Below are positions 45,880-54,606 of a stretch of DNA of 64,000 nucleotides, one piece after another; the first letter of the stretch is position 1, and the number at the start of each line of letters is the position of its first letter. The notes under the pieces are model-generated. The model was given only the letters and a program-made list of their open reading frames with translations, did not search any database and was not told where the DNA came from. Position numbers and translations under genes: made by a program. The DNA lies in NCBI RefSeq assembly GCF_001426375.1, contig NZ_LMEO01000034.1:330284-394283 (forward strand), read 5' to 3'. The stretch is from Paenibacillus sp. Root444D2. Its GTDB lineage: Bacteria > Bacillota > Bacilli > Paenibacillales > NBRC-103111.

Positions 45880-47262
45880 ATGAGTGCAGGGTTAGAAATA
45901 TTTAGCGAATCCGCCTCGATTGATCCGCAGGATGATAAAGCCGTTCGCCGGATGATTTTCAAGCTGGCAGGTCCATCTTTGACGGAAATGCTGCTCATGA
46001 ATATGACGCAAATGGTGATGATGATTCTGGTCGGACACCTTGGGGCTATTGCCGTGGCGGCGGTGGGTTTAACAAGCCAACCTTATTTATTACTGACCGT
46101 CCTTTTTGCAGCGCTTAATACAGGTACAACCGTCATTGTCGCACGTTCCACAGGAGCGGTCAAAATGGGGGACGCGAATCTGGCCGCAGGGCAGTCGCTT
46201 CTGCTCGGTACCGTCCTGTCTGTCCTAATTGTTGCGATTGGAGTCACCTTTGCGGAGAGCATGCTCCGTTTGATGGGAGCCAGCGCTGAGGTCGTTCAAT
46301 ATGGATTGCCATATGCGAAATTAATGTTTTTCTCCATTGGCTTCTCCTCTATCTCGTCTGCTTTATCTGCTATTCTGCGAGGGGCGGGAGACACACGGAC
46401 TCCAATGAAAATCAATGTGCTGTCAGGATGCGTCAATGTTATCCTCGGGTTCGTGTTGATTTACGGTCACCTCGATTTTCCGCAAATGGGCGTTAAGGGG
46501 GCGGCCATCGCTACTTTAGTGGTCCAGACCGGGGCTATGATTTGCTTTATAGCCGTCCTGTTCAGCGGAAGATTTGCAGTCCGTATCGGCTGGCCGGATA
46601 TAAGTCGATTGGATAAGGCCATGATCAGACGCATGTTGAAGATAGGGATACCTAGCAGTCTAGAGCAGCTTATTATGAGATTAGGGATTATGACGTTTGT
46701 GAAAATCTGTGCTGGACTCGGGACCGTTGCCGTTGCGGCATCACAAATTGTAACAAGCATTATCGGGATATCGTTTATGCCGGGGGCTGCTTTTGCCATC
46801 GCAGCCTCTACGCTAGTTGGGCAAACCCTTGGCGTAAGTAAACCCGACCTCGCCGAACGATATGTGTGGCAAGTCAGAAAGTACGGCATGTTCGTGGCCG
46901 GTTTTATGGGAATGCTTTTTATTCTGCTCGCTCCCCACATCCTCATGCTATATACGAATGATGAGACGATTATTCGCGAAGGGGCATGGGCGCTTCGGAT
47001 CGTAGGTTTTATCCAGATATCTCAAATATCGCAGTTTGTTCTTGGAGGAGCGTTAAGAGGAGCAGGAGATACCCGGTACCCCTTATATTCGACATTCATT
47101 GGCGTGTGGGGAATAAGGGTTGTACTCAGTTACTTGTTTGTTTACGTCTTTCATTGGGGCATGATCGGTTTATGGAGCGCCGTTGCTTGCGATCAATTTC
47201 TCAGATCTAATTTGATTTATTTTAGGTTCAAACGCGGGGCGTGGAAGTATCTAAAGGTTTAA
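45880..47262 (+). CDS. MATE-family efflux transporter
   Basis: A 460-residue carrier with about 12 helices and the repeated MATE pattern (GPSLTEMLLMNMTQMVMM near the N-terminus; ILRGAGDTRTPM and ALRGAGDTRYP at matching sites of the two halves). Start ATG 45880 lacks a strong ribosome binding site and lies 14 bases after the GH4 stop, so it probably depends on coupling. MATE carriers exchange cations for drugs or metabolites. Its place inside a sugar-degrading operon is unusual; it could expel a sugar or toxic aglycone. Confidence 0.88.
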   Translation: MSAGLEIFSESASIDPQDDKAVRRMIFKLAGPSLTEMLLMNMTQMVMMILVGHLGAIAVAAVGLTSQPYLLLTVLFAALNTGTTVIVARSTGAVKMGDANLAAGQSLLLGTVLSVLIVAIGVTFAESMLRLMGASAEVVQYGLPYAKLMFFSIGFSSISSALSAILRGAGDTRTPMKINVLSGCVNVILGFVLIYGHLDFPQMGVKGAAIATLVVQTGAMICFIAVLFSGRFAVRIGWPDISRLDKAMIRRMLKIGIPSSLEQLIMRLGIMTFVKICAGLGTVAVAASQIVTSIIGISFMPGAAFAIAASTLVGQTLGVSKPDLAERYVWQVRKYGMFVAGFMGMLFILLAPHILMLYTNDETIIREGAWALRIVGFIQISQISQFVLGGALRGAGDTRYPLYSTFIGVWGIRVVLSYLFVYVFHWGMIGLWSAVACDQFLRSNLIYFRFKRGAWKYLKV

Positions 47263-47285
47263 TACGCAAAAGGAGACGCAGAAGA

Positions 47286-49496
47286 ATGGGGATTGTGTAC
47301 GATTCGAATTCGCAAACTTTCCATCTTCAAGGGAAGTCATCGAGCTATATCATGCAGCTGATCAAATCCAAATATTTGGCTCACGTTCATTGGGGACGCC
47401 AAATCCGGGGAACCAATCCGGGGAATTTACTCGCTATAAGACGTCGCTGCTCTTTCTCGCCGTCCACGGACCCGAATGATCTAACGCTGTCTTTGGATAC
47501 GTTGCCGCAGGAATTTCCGGCATACGGAGGCAGTGATTTTCGCGTTCCGGCCTATCAGGTTCAATTGGAAGACGGAACGACGGTCAGCGAACTCATCTAT
47601 GAGTCCCATCGGATATACGCGGGAAAAGCACCGTTAGAGGGACTGCCGTCCACCTATACGGAGAATGACTGCGAAGCGGAAAGTATCGATATCGTGTTGG
47701 TTGATCCAACGATTGGTTTGAAGGCTATACTCACTTATACCGTATTTCTTGATTGTGATGCGATAACCCGGTCTGTTCGGTTCATGAATGTGGGAAATCA
47801 GTCAATCAAGCTGCTTCGAGCATTGAGCTTCGGTATTGATATATCCCACTGCGATTTCGATATGCTTCATTTATCAGGCACATGGGCGCGTGAGCGTCAT
47901 ATCGAAAGACGTCCCATTCTAACAGGTGGGTCTGTCATTGAGAGCCGCCGGGGGTCTAGCAGCCATTCGCTCAACCCCTTTATGGCCCTGCTTTCCAAGC
48001 AAGCGGATGAAGACCATGGAGAAGCCTATGGATTCAGTCTTGTCTACAGCGGCAGCTTTGTTGCTCAAGCCGAAGTGGATCCTTACGGAACGACCCGTGT
48101 AGTGATGGGCATCAACTCATTTGATTTTTCTTGGCTCTTGGAGCCTGGGCAAACCTTCCAAACGCCTGAGGCAGTTCTCGTCTATTCCGCGGAAGGTATC
48201 GGCGGGATGTCGCGCACGTATCACAGGCTGTATCGCACACGATTATGCCGTGGACAATTCCGCGATCGTCACCGGCCGATTCTGATCAACAACTGGGAAG
48301 CCACCTATTTTAATTTCAACGCGGATAAAATTGAAGAGCTTGCACGAGTCGGCAAGGAGCTCGGTTTAGAGCTTCTAGTGCTGGACGACGGTTGGTTTGG
48401 CAAGCGTGACAATGATAAAAGCTCACTCGGAGATTGGTTCGTTGATCGAGGTAAGCTCCCGCAAGGCATGCCGGATTTGGTAAGTCGTGTGAAGCAGCAA
48501 GATCTAGAGTTCGGTCTATGGTTTGAGCCTGAAATGGTATCCCCGGACAGCGACTTGTATCGGGCCCATCCTGACTGGTGCCTCCACATACCTGGTCGGC
48601 GGAGGACAGAAGCGAGACAGCAGTTGATTCTAGATTATTCGCGTCAAGATGTAAGAGACTACATCGTAACGGTCATCACCGATATTCTTGCGAGCAGTCC
48701 AATCACCTATGTGAAGTGGGATATGAACCGTAATATGACGGAAATCGGTTCTGCCCAGCTCCCGCCTGAGCGGCAGCGTGAAACGGCTCACCGTTATATG
48801 CTCGGACTGTATGAAGTGATGGAACGGATAACCTCCGCATTCCCGAGCGTGTTGTTCGAAAGCTGTTCCGGTGGGGGCGGAAGGTTCGATCCTGGGATGC
48901 TCTACTATATGCCGCAGACGTGGACGAGCGATAATACGGATGCGGTAGAACGGCTGAAAATTCAATATGGAACGAGTATCGTTTACCCAATCAGCACGAT
49001 GGGAGCTCATGTTTCCGCAGTTCCTAACCATCAAGTGCATCGTACGACGCCGCTCGATATGCGGGGGAATGTGGCGATGTCGGGTAATTTTGGCTACGAG
49101 CTGGATTTGACCGCATTTACGGAAGCGGAAAAGGAAACCGTGAAGAAGCAAGTTGCGCTTTATAAACAATTGCGGCCGCTGATCCAATTCGGCGAATTTT
49201 ACCGTTTGATCAGCCCTTTTGAACACATTAGCGCTGCTTGGATGTTTGTTTCCGAGGACAAGAAGGAAGCGTTGGTCGCTTTTTTTCAAGTACTGTCGGA
49301 GCCGAATGCACCCCTCAGGAAGCTGCGATTGAAGGGTTTAGCGGCAGAGAGCAATTACTTACTTTACGATGCGGAAGATCAAGGCAATGGTGTGGAAATA
49401 TTTGGCGGGGATGAGCTTATGCATGTGGGTCTAAATTTACCGATCTGGAAAGGCGATTTCCGAAGCCGCCTTTACCGCTTGAAAATGGAGGAATGA
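47286..49496 (+). CDS. GH36 alpha-galactosidase
   Basis: A 736-residue enzyme starting at ATG 47286 behind AAAGGAGACG. The N-terminal beta-supersandwich (about 1-330) is followed by the TIM barrel with LVLDDGWFGKRDND, the nucleophile D479 in VKWDMNRNMTE, the ESCSGGGGRFDPGMLYY motif and the acid/base D549 in TSDNTDAVERL. These are the classical bacterial GH36 residues. No signal peptide; it acts on imported raffinose-type or galactomannan-derived sugars. Confidence 0.93.
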   Translation: MGIVYDSNSQTFHLQGKSSSYIMQLIKSKYLAHVHWGRQIRGTNPGNLLAIRRRCSFSPSTDPNDLTLSLDTLPQEFPAYGGSDFRVPAYQVQLEDGTTVSELIYESHRIYAGKAPLEGLPSTYTENDCEAESIDIVLVDPTIGLKAILTYTVFLDCDAITRSVRFMNVGNQSIKLLRALSFGIDISHCDFDMLHLSGTWARERHIERRPILTGGSVIESRRGSSSHSLNPFMALLSKQADEDHGEAYGFSLVYSGSFVAQAEVDPYGTTRVVMGINSFDFSWLLEPGQTFQTPEAVLVYSAEGIGGMSRTYHRLYRTRLCRGQFRDRHRPILINNWEATYFNFNADKIEELARVGKELGLELLVLDDGWFGKRDNDKSSLGDWFVDRGKLPQGMPDLVSRVKQQDLEFGLWFEPEMVSPDSDLYRAHPDWCLHIPGRRRTEARQQLILDYSRQDVRDYIVTVITDILASSPITYVKWDMNRNMTEIGSAQLPPERQRETAHRYMLGLYEVMERITSAFPSVLFESCSGGGGRFDPGMLYYMPQTWTSDNTDAVERLKIQYGTSIVYPISTMGAHVSAVPNHQVHRTTPLDMRGNVAMSGNFGYELDLTAFTEAEKETVKKQVALYKQLRPLIQFGEFYRLISPFEHISAAWMFVSEDKKEALVAFFQVLSEPNAPLRKLRLKGLAAESNYLLYDAEDQGNGVEIFGGDELMHVGLNLPIWKGDFRSRLYRLKMEE

Positions 49497-49500
49497 CAAG

Positions 49501-49875
49501 ATGAAAAAGCTGCGTTTGAGCGATTTGCAGGATAAGCGGAACGGCCACATTTTGCAGGATGTTTTACCAGGTGCTTATTTATCTTCAGGCGGTCTTTCAT
49601 TCGCGAAACGTGGAGAGCGCAGTCACACGAACGATGGACCGGATGGAAGGGACTACCATGTCCATGGCGATTGTGAAGCTTTCCTTATTTTGCAGGGAAG
49701 CGGAACGATGGAAATAAACGGGGAGCATATTCCGGTAACAACCGGGGATATCGTGATTGTTGAACCAGGTGAGGATCATCACCTCAATTCGAGTGAGGAC
49801 GACCCGATTGTCACCGTGTGGTGCCATGCAGGCCCGAATCGTCATAAGAATCAACAGCAGGAGGACGCAGTATGA
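49501..49875 (+). CDS. Small cupin-domain protein
   Basis: A 124-residue single cupin with the metal-binding motif 1 in DYHVHGDCEAFLILQGSG and motif 2 around PGEDHHLNSSE. It starts five bases after the GH36 stop and overlaps the next gene by four bases. Such proteins can be sugar isomerases, epimerases or sensors; here it probably helps metabolise the released sugar. Confidence 0.8.
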   Translation: MKKLRLSDLQDKRNGHILQDVLPGAYLSSGGLSFAKRGERSHTNDGPDGRDYHVHGDCEAFLILQGSGTMEINGEHIPVTTGDIVIVEPGEDHHLNSSEDDPIVTVWCHAGPNRHKNQQQEDAV

Positions 49876-51650
49876 ACAAAATCATAAACACGGATAGCCA
49901 TACCTTTACTTTATCGGGTGAGGATCATGGGTTTACTGTCAAGCTGTTTACGAAAAAGCTGCAGGAGGGAATCGATCTCATCACGCTGCAATTGGAAGCA
50001 GTGGAGGCGCTGACGCCTCCCGTTTTTACACTTCAATGGTCGCATCCCGCCTGTGACATTCAGGGCAGTTGGCATCCGGCCCAGGACCGGAATAAGAGCT
50101 TTAAAGCCGACTGGATGCGCACATTACGTTCCAACGCGGCTGCGTCGGCTCCTGTTTACGCCTTATTTAATAGTGAGGGCCGCAATAGGCTGACATTTGC
50201 TTATTCGGATGCACTTAACACGGTGCACTATTCGGGAGGCATCAGCGAGGAAACGGCCGATTTCCATTGCCGCATTCGATTGTTTACAGAAACGACGGCG
50301 CCTTTCACATCATATGAGGCGAAGCTGCTCGTAGATACGAGAGATATTCCTTATTATGAAAGCCTTCAGGGCATTCAAGAGTGGTGGAGCTCCATGCCGG
50401 AATATCGCCCGGCCTACGTTCCTGCGGCTGCTAAGGAGCCGATGTATTCGACCTGGTACAGTATGCATCAGAATGTAACAGATACACATATCGAAGAGCA
50501 GTGCCGAATCGCCAAGAAGTTGGGGATGGAAGCCGTCATCGTGGACGATGGCTGGCAGACGGAAGATAACCGCAGGGGGTATGCGTACTGCGGCGATTGG
50601 GAGACTTATGATGGCAAATTTCCCGATATGAAGCGGCATGTTGATGCGGTTCATGAGCTAGGCATGAAGTTTATTCTATGGTACTCGGTTCCTTTTATCG
50701 GCAAATACAGTAAGGTGTGGGATCGATTCAAAGATAAGATTCTGCGATTTAACGAAAATCATGGGGCAGCCGTGCTCGATCCGAGATACCCTGATGTCCG
50801 AGAGTATATCATCAATAAATATGAAGAAGCAGTGAAAGAATGGGGCTTGGACGGCTTCAAGCTTGATTTCATTGATACGTTTTATTCACCTGAACTGCAT
50901 CTTCCCTCAACAGCCCCCGGCAAGGACTATGAGTCTATACCAGCAGCCGTTGATCGTTTATTGACGGATTCTATCGGCAGATTGAGAGAATTGAATCCCG
51001 ATATCATGATCGAATTCCGCCAGATGTATATCGGTCCTGCCATGCGCAAATACGGCAATATGTTCCGGGCAGCGGACTGTCCGAATGACAGCATCCAGAA
51101 CCGAGTGCGTACGTTGGACATTAGGCTGATTTGTGGAGATACGGCTGCTCATGCGGATATGATCATGTGGCATCCTGAGGAACCTGTTGAAAGCGCCGCC
51201 TTGCAGCTAATTAATTGCCTCTTCTCGGTGCCTCAAGTATCCGTCCTCTTGGATAAGCTTCCTTCCAATCACTTGAAAATGCTTGAATACTGGCTTTCCT
51301 TCTGGAAGAAGAACCGTGATCTGCTGTTAGAAGGTCGTATTGAGCCTATGAACCCAGAGCTGTTGTATCCGCTAGTCCGTGCTTTTAAAGACAATAGAGG
51401 GTTTATTGTTGCCTACCATGACAGAATTGTGCCTATGGATGCGTCAGAACTGGTGTCCGAGTGGACTGTGGTGAACGGTAGAAGAGAGGATGGACTTTAT
51501 CTAGAGGTTACTGGTGAGGTTGGAGCAGCGAAAGTGATTATTAAAAATTGCTGTGGTGACATTGTAGAGGAGTTGTCTACCATACTGACTACAGGCATTC
51601 ATAAGCTTGCGGTTCCGGCCTCGGGTCTCGCAACCATCTCTATCCAATAG
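49872..51650 (+). CDS. GH36-like alpha-galactosidase (second)
   Basis: A 592-residue clan GH-D enzyme, shorter than and clearly different from the GH36 protein upstream. The N-terminal beta part is followed by a barrel with VIVDDGWQTEDN, the probable nucleophile D332 in FKLDFIDTF and a likely acid/base D402 in AADCPND, which differs from the usual SDN form. It may prefer other alpha-galactosides or alpha-N-acetylgalactosaminides. It overlaps the cupin gene by four bases (ATGA). Confidence 0.8.
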   Translation: MNKIINTDSHTFTLSGEDHGFTVKLFTKKLQEGIDLITLQLEAVEALTPPVFTLQWSHPACDIQGSWHPAQDRNKSFKADWMRTLRSNAAASAPVYALFNSEGRNRLTFAYSDALNTVHYSGGISEETADFHCRIRLFTETTAPFTSYEAKLLVDTRDIPYYESLQGIQEWWSSMPEYRPAYVPAAAKEPMYSTWYSMHQNVTDTHIEEQCRIAKKLGMEAVIVDDGWQTEDNRRGYAYCGDWETYDGKFPDMKRHVDAVHELGMKFILWYSVPFIGKYSKVWDRFKDKILRFNENHGAAVLDPRYPDVREYIINKYEEAVKEWGLDGFKLDFIDTFYSPELHLPSTAPGKDYESIPAAVDRLLTDSIGRLRELNPDIMIEFRQMYIGPAMRKYGNMFRAADCPNDSIQNRVRTLDIRLICGDTAAHADMIMWHPEEPVESAALQLINCLFSVPQVSVLLDKLPSNHLKMLEYWLSFWKKNRDLLLEGRIEPMNPELLYPLVRAFKDNRGFIVAYHDRIVPMDASELVSEWTVVNGRREDGLYLEVTGEVGAAKVIIKNCCGDIVEELSTILTTGIHKLAVPASGLATISIQ

Positions 51651-51682
51651 AACTTATGGCAAGCACACAAGGAGGATCATCG

Positions 51683-52675
51683 ATGAACTATTTAGCAAAT
51701 GAAGGTAGATATGCAGAAATGCCATACAATCGAAGCGGAAAGAGCGGCCTTAAGCTGCCTCCGATCTCATTTGGATTATGGCATAATTTTGGAAGCGTTG
51801 ATGTATTCGAGAATAGCAGGGCCTTAGCGCGCCATGCGTTTGACTTGGGGATTACGCATTTTGATCTTGCGAATAACTATGGTCCATCGGCAGGCTCTGC
51901 GGAGGAAACGTTCGGACAAATTGTGAAGAAGGATCTTCACCCATACCGTGATGAGCTGATTATTGCCACCAAAGCAGGCTATCGCATGTGGGACGGTCCG
52001 TACGGGGAGCGGGGCTCCCGTAAAAGCATGTTAGCTAGCCTTGACCAGAGCTTGAAGCGACTTGGGATGGACTATGTCGATATTTATTATTCGCACCGTT
52101 TTGACGCAGAAACACCTCTGGAAGAAACAATGAGCGCCTTGGATCAGGCTGTGCGGCAAGGAAAAGCGCTATATGTAGGTGTGTCCAATTATAATGCGGA
52201 GCAAACGGAGCAAGCAGCAGCTATTTTGAAAGGTCTCGGTACTCCGTTCGTCATCCATCAAGTGCACTATTCGATGTTCGAAAGAAGGTTGGAGCAGGGC
52301 TTGCAAGACATATTGGCAAGAGAAGGCGTGGGGTCAATCGCTTATAGCCCTCTAGCCAGGGGGTTACTGACGGATCGTTACTTGGAAAACATTCCGGCGG
52401 ATTCCCGTGCGGCAGGTGGCAGTGTGTTCCTAAGACCTGAGGATATTACTGAGGAAAAGATTGCTAAGTCTCGTCTTTTGAATGTATTAGCTCAGGAACG
52501 TGGACAAAGCCTTGCCCAGATGGCTTTAGCTTGGGTTCTTCGCAAGGGATATGTTACTTCAGCATTAATTGGGGCAAGTAAAGTGAGTCAGCTTTACGAT
52601 AATGTGGCAGCTCTGAAGCAGCCTACTTTCACTCAAGAAGAATTGGATCTTATTGATCAAATTCTTGGGGGTTGA
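51683..52675 (+). CDS. Aldo/keto reductase, YghZ-like
   Basis: A 330-residue NADPH-dependent reductase beginning at ATG 51683 behind AGGAGG. The catalytic tetrad region is visible in HFDLANNYG, ATKAGY and YSHRFD, and the NADPH-binding part near the end is intact. YghZ reduces glyceraldehyde-3-phosphate and similar aldehydes. In this operon it could act on keto- or aldehyde sugars. It is probably the last gene of the alpha-galactoside operon. Confidence 0.85.
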   Translation: MNYLANEGRYAEMPYNRSGKSGLKLPPISFGLWHNFGSVDVFENSRALARHAFDLGITHFDLANNYGPSAGSAEETFGQIVKKDLHPYRDELIIATKAGYRMWDGPYGERGSRKSMLASLDQSLKRLGMDYVDIYYSHRFDAETPLEETMSALDQAVRQGKALYVGVSNYNAEQTEQAAAILKGLGTPFVIHQVHYSMFERRLEQGLQDILAREGVGSIAYSPLARGLLTDRYLENIPADSRAAGGSVFLRPEDITEEKIAKSRLLNVLAQERGQSLAQMALAWVLRKGYVTSALIGASKVSQLYDNVAALKQPTFTQEELDLIDQILGG

Positions 52676-52808
52676 AGTTTTCGACCAGATCTTATTGACG
52701 GAGGAAGATAGTTCTAGCCTTGCTCTTTGCAGGATTTGCATTAGTGGGAACCGAAGTATACGGAGCTATGGAAAAGTCTCACTATCAAAGACAAAAGAAG
52801 GTTGTGTT

Positions 52809-53771
52809 ATGCTAATCCGATTGAATAAAGTACTCGAAAAAGCGATGCCTTTTGTAACGCCATCTGCTGTTATTGTTGGGTTAATTTGCTCAGCTTGGCT
52901 GCATCATCTTAGCTTTCTAGTACCGTGGATATTTGCTGCAATGACGTTTGCCGGAAGTATTGGATCTAATTTTAAGGATTTACATAGAGTGATGATGCAT
53001 CCGTTTCCGATTATAGCCAACTTTATCATTTTGCATCTTACGATGCCATTACTGGGATGGGGGGCCGGCTCGATCTTTTTCCCGGGTGATGATTTGACAC
53101 AGACTGGATTTGTGCTCCTGTTCGTTATTCCTACCGGGGTTGTCAGCCTGGTGTGGGTTACCATATACGGGGGGAATATAGCGCTCACTTTGGCGCTCAT
53201 CTTACTGGATACGCTGCTTTCCCCATTGATTGTGCCGCTTAGTCTCTCTCTCATTGTTGGAGCTAAGGTGCATATGGACCCATGGGATATAATGAGTGGG
53301 TTATTCTTAATGGTTGTGATCCCTTCATTGCTTGGCATGCTGCTTAATCAATGGACGAAAGGCAGAATTAAAACAACCTGGGGGCCGCGGTTGGCGCCCT
53401 TTTCAAAAATAGGACTTTTTGTGGTTGTTGCGATTAATTCTTCGGTCATTGCTCCTTATCTGAAAGACATGAATGGTCAGTTGGTAAAAATCATTGCTGT
53501 TTCTTTCGCATGTGCAACCATCGGTTATTTGGCAGGATGGCTTGTGTCCCGGATGATGAGGTGGGACCGCGAAGTCACAATTGCCCTCACCTTCAATTCG
53601 GGGATGCGAAACCTGAGTGCGGGTGCAGTGCTCGCTATCAGCTTTTTTCCGCCGCCTGTTGCGCTTCCGGTTGTCGCAGGTATGCTTTTTCAACAAATCC
53701 TAGCGGCTTTATACGGGCAGCGTCTGGCTAAGAGGTATGGCTTGAACGGTCATACAGCCAAGGCAGCCTAA
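52809..53771 (+). CDS. Bile acid:sodium symporter family transporter
   Basis: A 320-residue carrier with about nine or ten helices. The start is ATG 52809 with AAGG upstream; a longer frame from 52653 overlaps the aldo/keto reductase end. The motif NSGMRNLSAGAVLA in the late helices is a hallmark of the BASS fold, where discontinuous helices cross. In bacteria, family members import pantoate, keto acids or other organic anions; the substrate here is unknown. A terminator follows. Confidence 0.8.
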   Translation: MLIRLNKVLEKAMPFVTPSAVIVGLICSAWLHHLSFLVPWIFAAMTFAGSIGSNFKDLHRVMMHPFPIIANFIILHLTMPLLGWGAGSIFFPGDDLTQTGFVLLFVIPTGVVSLVWVTIYGGNIALTLALILLDTLLSPLIVPLSLSLIVGAKVHMDPWDIMSGLFLMVVIPSLLGMLLNQWTKGRIKTTWGPRLAPFSKIGLFVVVAINSSVIAPYLKDMNGQLVKIIAVSFACATIGYLAGWLVSRMMRWDREVTIALTFNSGMRNLSAGAVLAISFFPPPVALPVVAGMLFQQILAALYGQRLAKRYGLNGHTAKAA

Positions 53772-53837
53772 AGAGAACGAGGCTTCACTTGGAAAGAATG
53801 AAGTTGAATTGGAAAAATAAGCAAAAACGAAAAGCAA

Positions 53838-53877
53838 AAGGAGCTCAGCCAGTTGAACTTGGCTAAGCTTTTTTTTG
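53838..53877 (+). terminator. Intrinsic terminator before the peptide cluster
   Basis: AGCTCAGCCA (53842-53851) pairs with TGGCTAAGCT (53860-53869), with one mismatch, followed by a run of T. Confidence 0.85.
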
Positions 53878-53880
53878 CAT

Positions 53881-53907
53881 ATCAGACAACCATGGAGGTT
53901 GCCTGAT
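53881..53907. promoter_or_regulatory. 27-bp inverted repeat, candidate operator
   Basis: ATCAGACAACC and GGTTGCCTGAT flank a 5-base centre, matching at 10 of 11 positions. There is no T-run, so it is more likely an operator for the peptide cluster than a terminator. Confidence 0.5.
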
Positions 53908-53992
53908 AATGCGTATCATATGATGAATGGTTTTAGGAAGTGCATTAAAATATAGGCATTTAGATCAGTAACAAGAGCGGAACTAAGTTCAT

Positions 53993-54100
53993 ATGTTGTC
54001 ATGGGAGTACTCGAATAAATTGGCGGATCTCAAAGGGAAGTTGTTTCCTGATTATCCGCTGCCGGCACAACTATCTATTAAACGGAGGTTGGAAAAATGA
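53993..54100 (+). CDS. Possible 35-residue ORF coupled to the peptide precursor
   Basis: ATG 53993 opens a 35-codon frame (starting MLSWEYSNKLADLK and ending SIKRRLEK) whose TGA overlaps the precursor start as ATGA. The overlap suggests translational coupling, but its own ribosome binding site is poor. The sequence contains no cysteine core. It could be an immunity or accessory peptide, or a chance frame. Confidence 0.3.
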   Translation: MLSWEYSNKLADLKGKLFPDYPLPAQLSIKRRLEK

Positions 54101-54354
54101 ATGATTTTCAAAATGATCTAAAGAATTTGAATGTTTCCGAGTTCAAGGCGAGTGAGGCGACAGCTTGGAACGCTCAAAACCAGCAAGATGCTCGATTATG
54201 CTTCGTTTGTTTCGTTTGCACCAATTGCGCCACTTGCACCAATTGTTTCAATTGCTTCAACTGTTTCAATTGTCATCAATGCCACAACTGTCATAACTGT
54301 CATAACTGCCATAATTGCCACAACTGTCATAACTGTCATAACTGTCATCGTTGA
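54097..54354 (+). CDS. Heterocycloanthracin/sonorensin-type precursor peptide
   Basis: An 85-residue ribosomally made peptide. The leader (1-34) starts MNDFQNDLKNLNVSEF and ends with QQDARL. The core (35-85) has 17 cysteines, exactly one at every third position from C35 to C83, mostly in repeated CHN units after CFV, CTN and CFN units. Cyclodehydration and oxidation by the downstream enzymes should turn cysteines into thiazoles. GGAGG lies just upstream. The core DNA is made of near-identical 9-base blocks, so copy number can change by slippage. A terminator follows, so the precursor can be made in excess over the enzymes. The leader cleavage site is not known. Confidence 0.9.
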   Translation: MNDFQNDLKNLNVSEFKASEATAWNAQNQQDARLCFVCFVCTNCATCTNCFNCFNCFNCHQCHNCHNCHNCHNCHNCHNCHNCHR

Positions 54355-54427
54355 GGACATTGAGGCGGTTTTGCCCGTTGTTTCTAGCCTCCAGACGGAA
54401 ACAGTGGATACCTAATGAGTAGAGTTA

Positions 54428-54464
54428 AGCCCCTGCGGCCAGCGGCAACCTAGGGGTTTTTTTT
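54428..54464 (+). terminator. Hairpin with T8 between precursor and enzyme genes
   Basis: CCCCT pairs with AGGGG around a GC-rich loop and is followed by eight T. It probably lets only part of the transcripts continue into the modification genes. Confidence 0.65.
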
Positions 54465-54606
54465 CATGTCTACTTAAGGAACGCTTCACTACATTGGCTG
54501 CATGGGCTTTCTTGAAAGAATAAGACATGAGGGACAAATAGCTGTACATAGAATTATTTGTGAAGAGTTGAGGCATATCGGGAACAACTTACAGAGGAGG
54601 AATAGA

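Noticed and set aside
54199-54351. Short direct repeats that could look like a CRISPR array
   Set aside because: They are in-frame codons of the precursor core, only 9 bases long, with no spacers and no cas genes.
54131-54415. Alternative 94-residue frame through the precursor
   Set aside because: It is a shadow of the repeat; the frame with Cys at every third position has the ribosome binding site and a known leader type.
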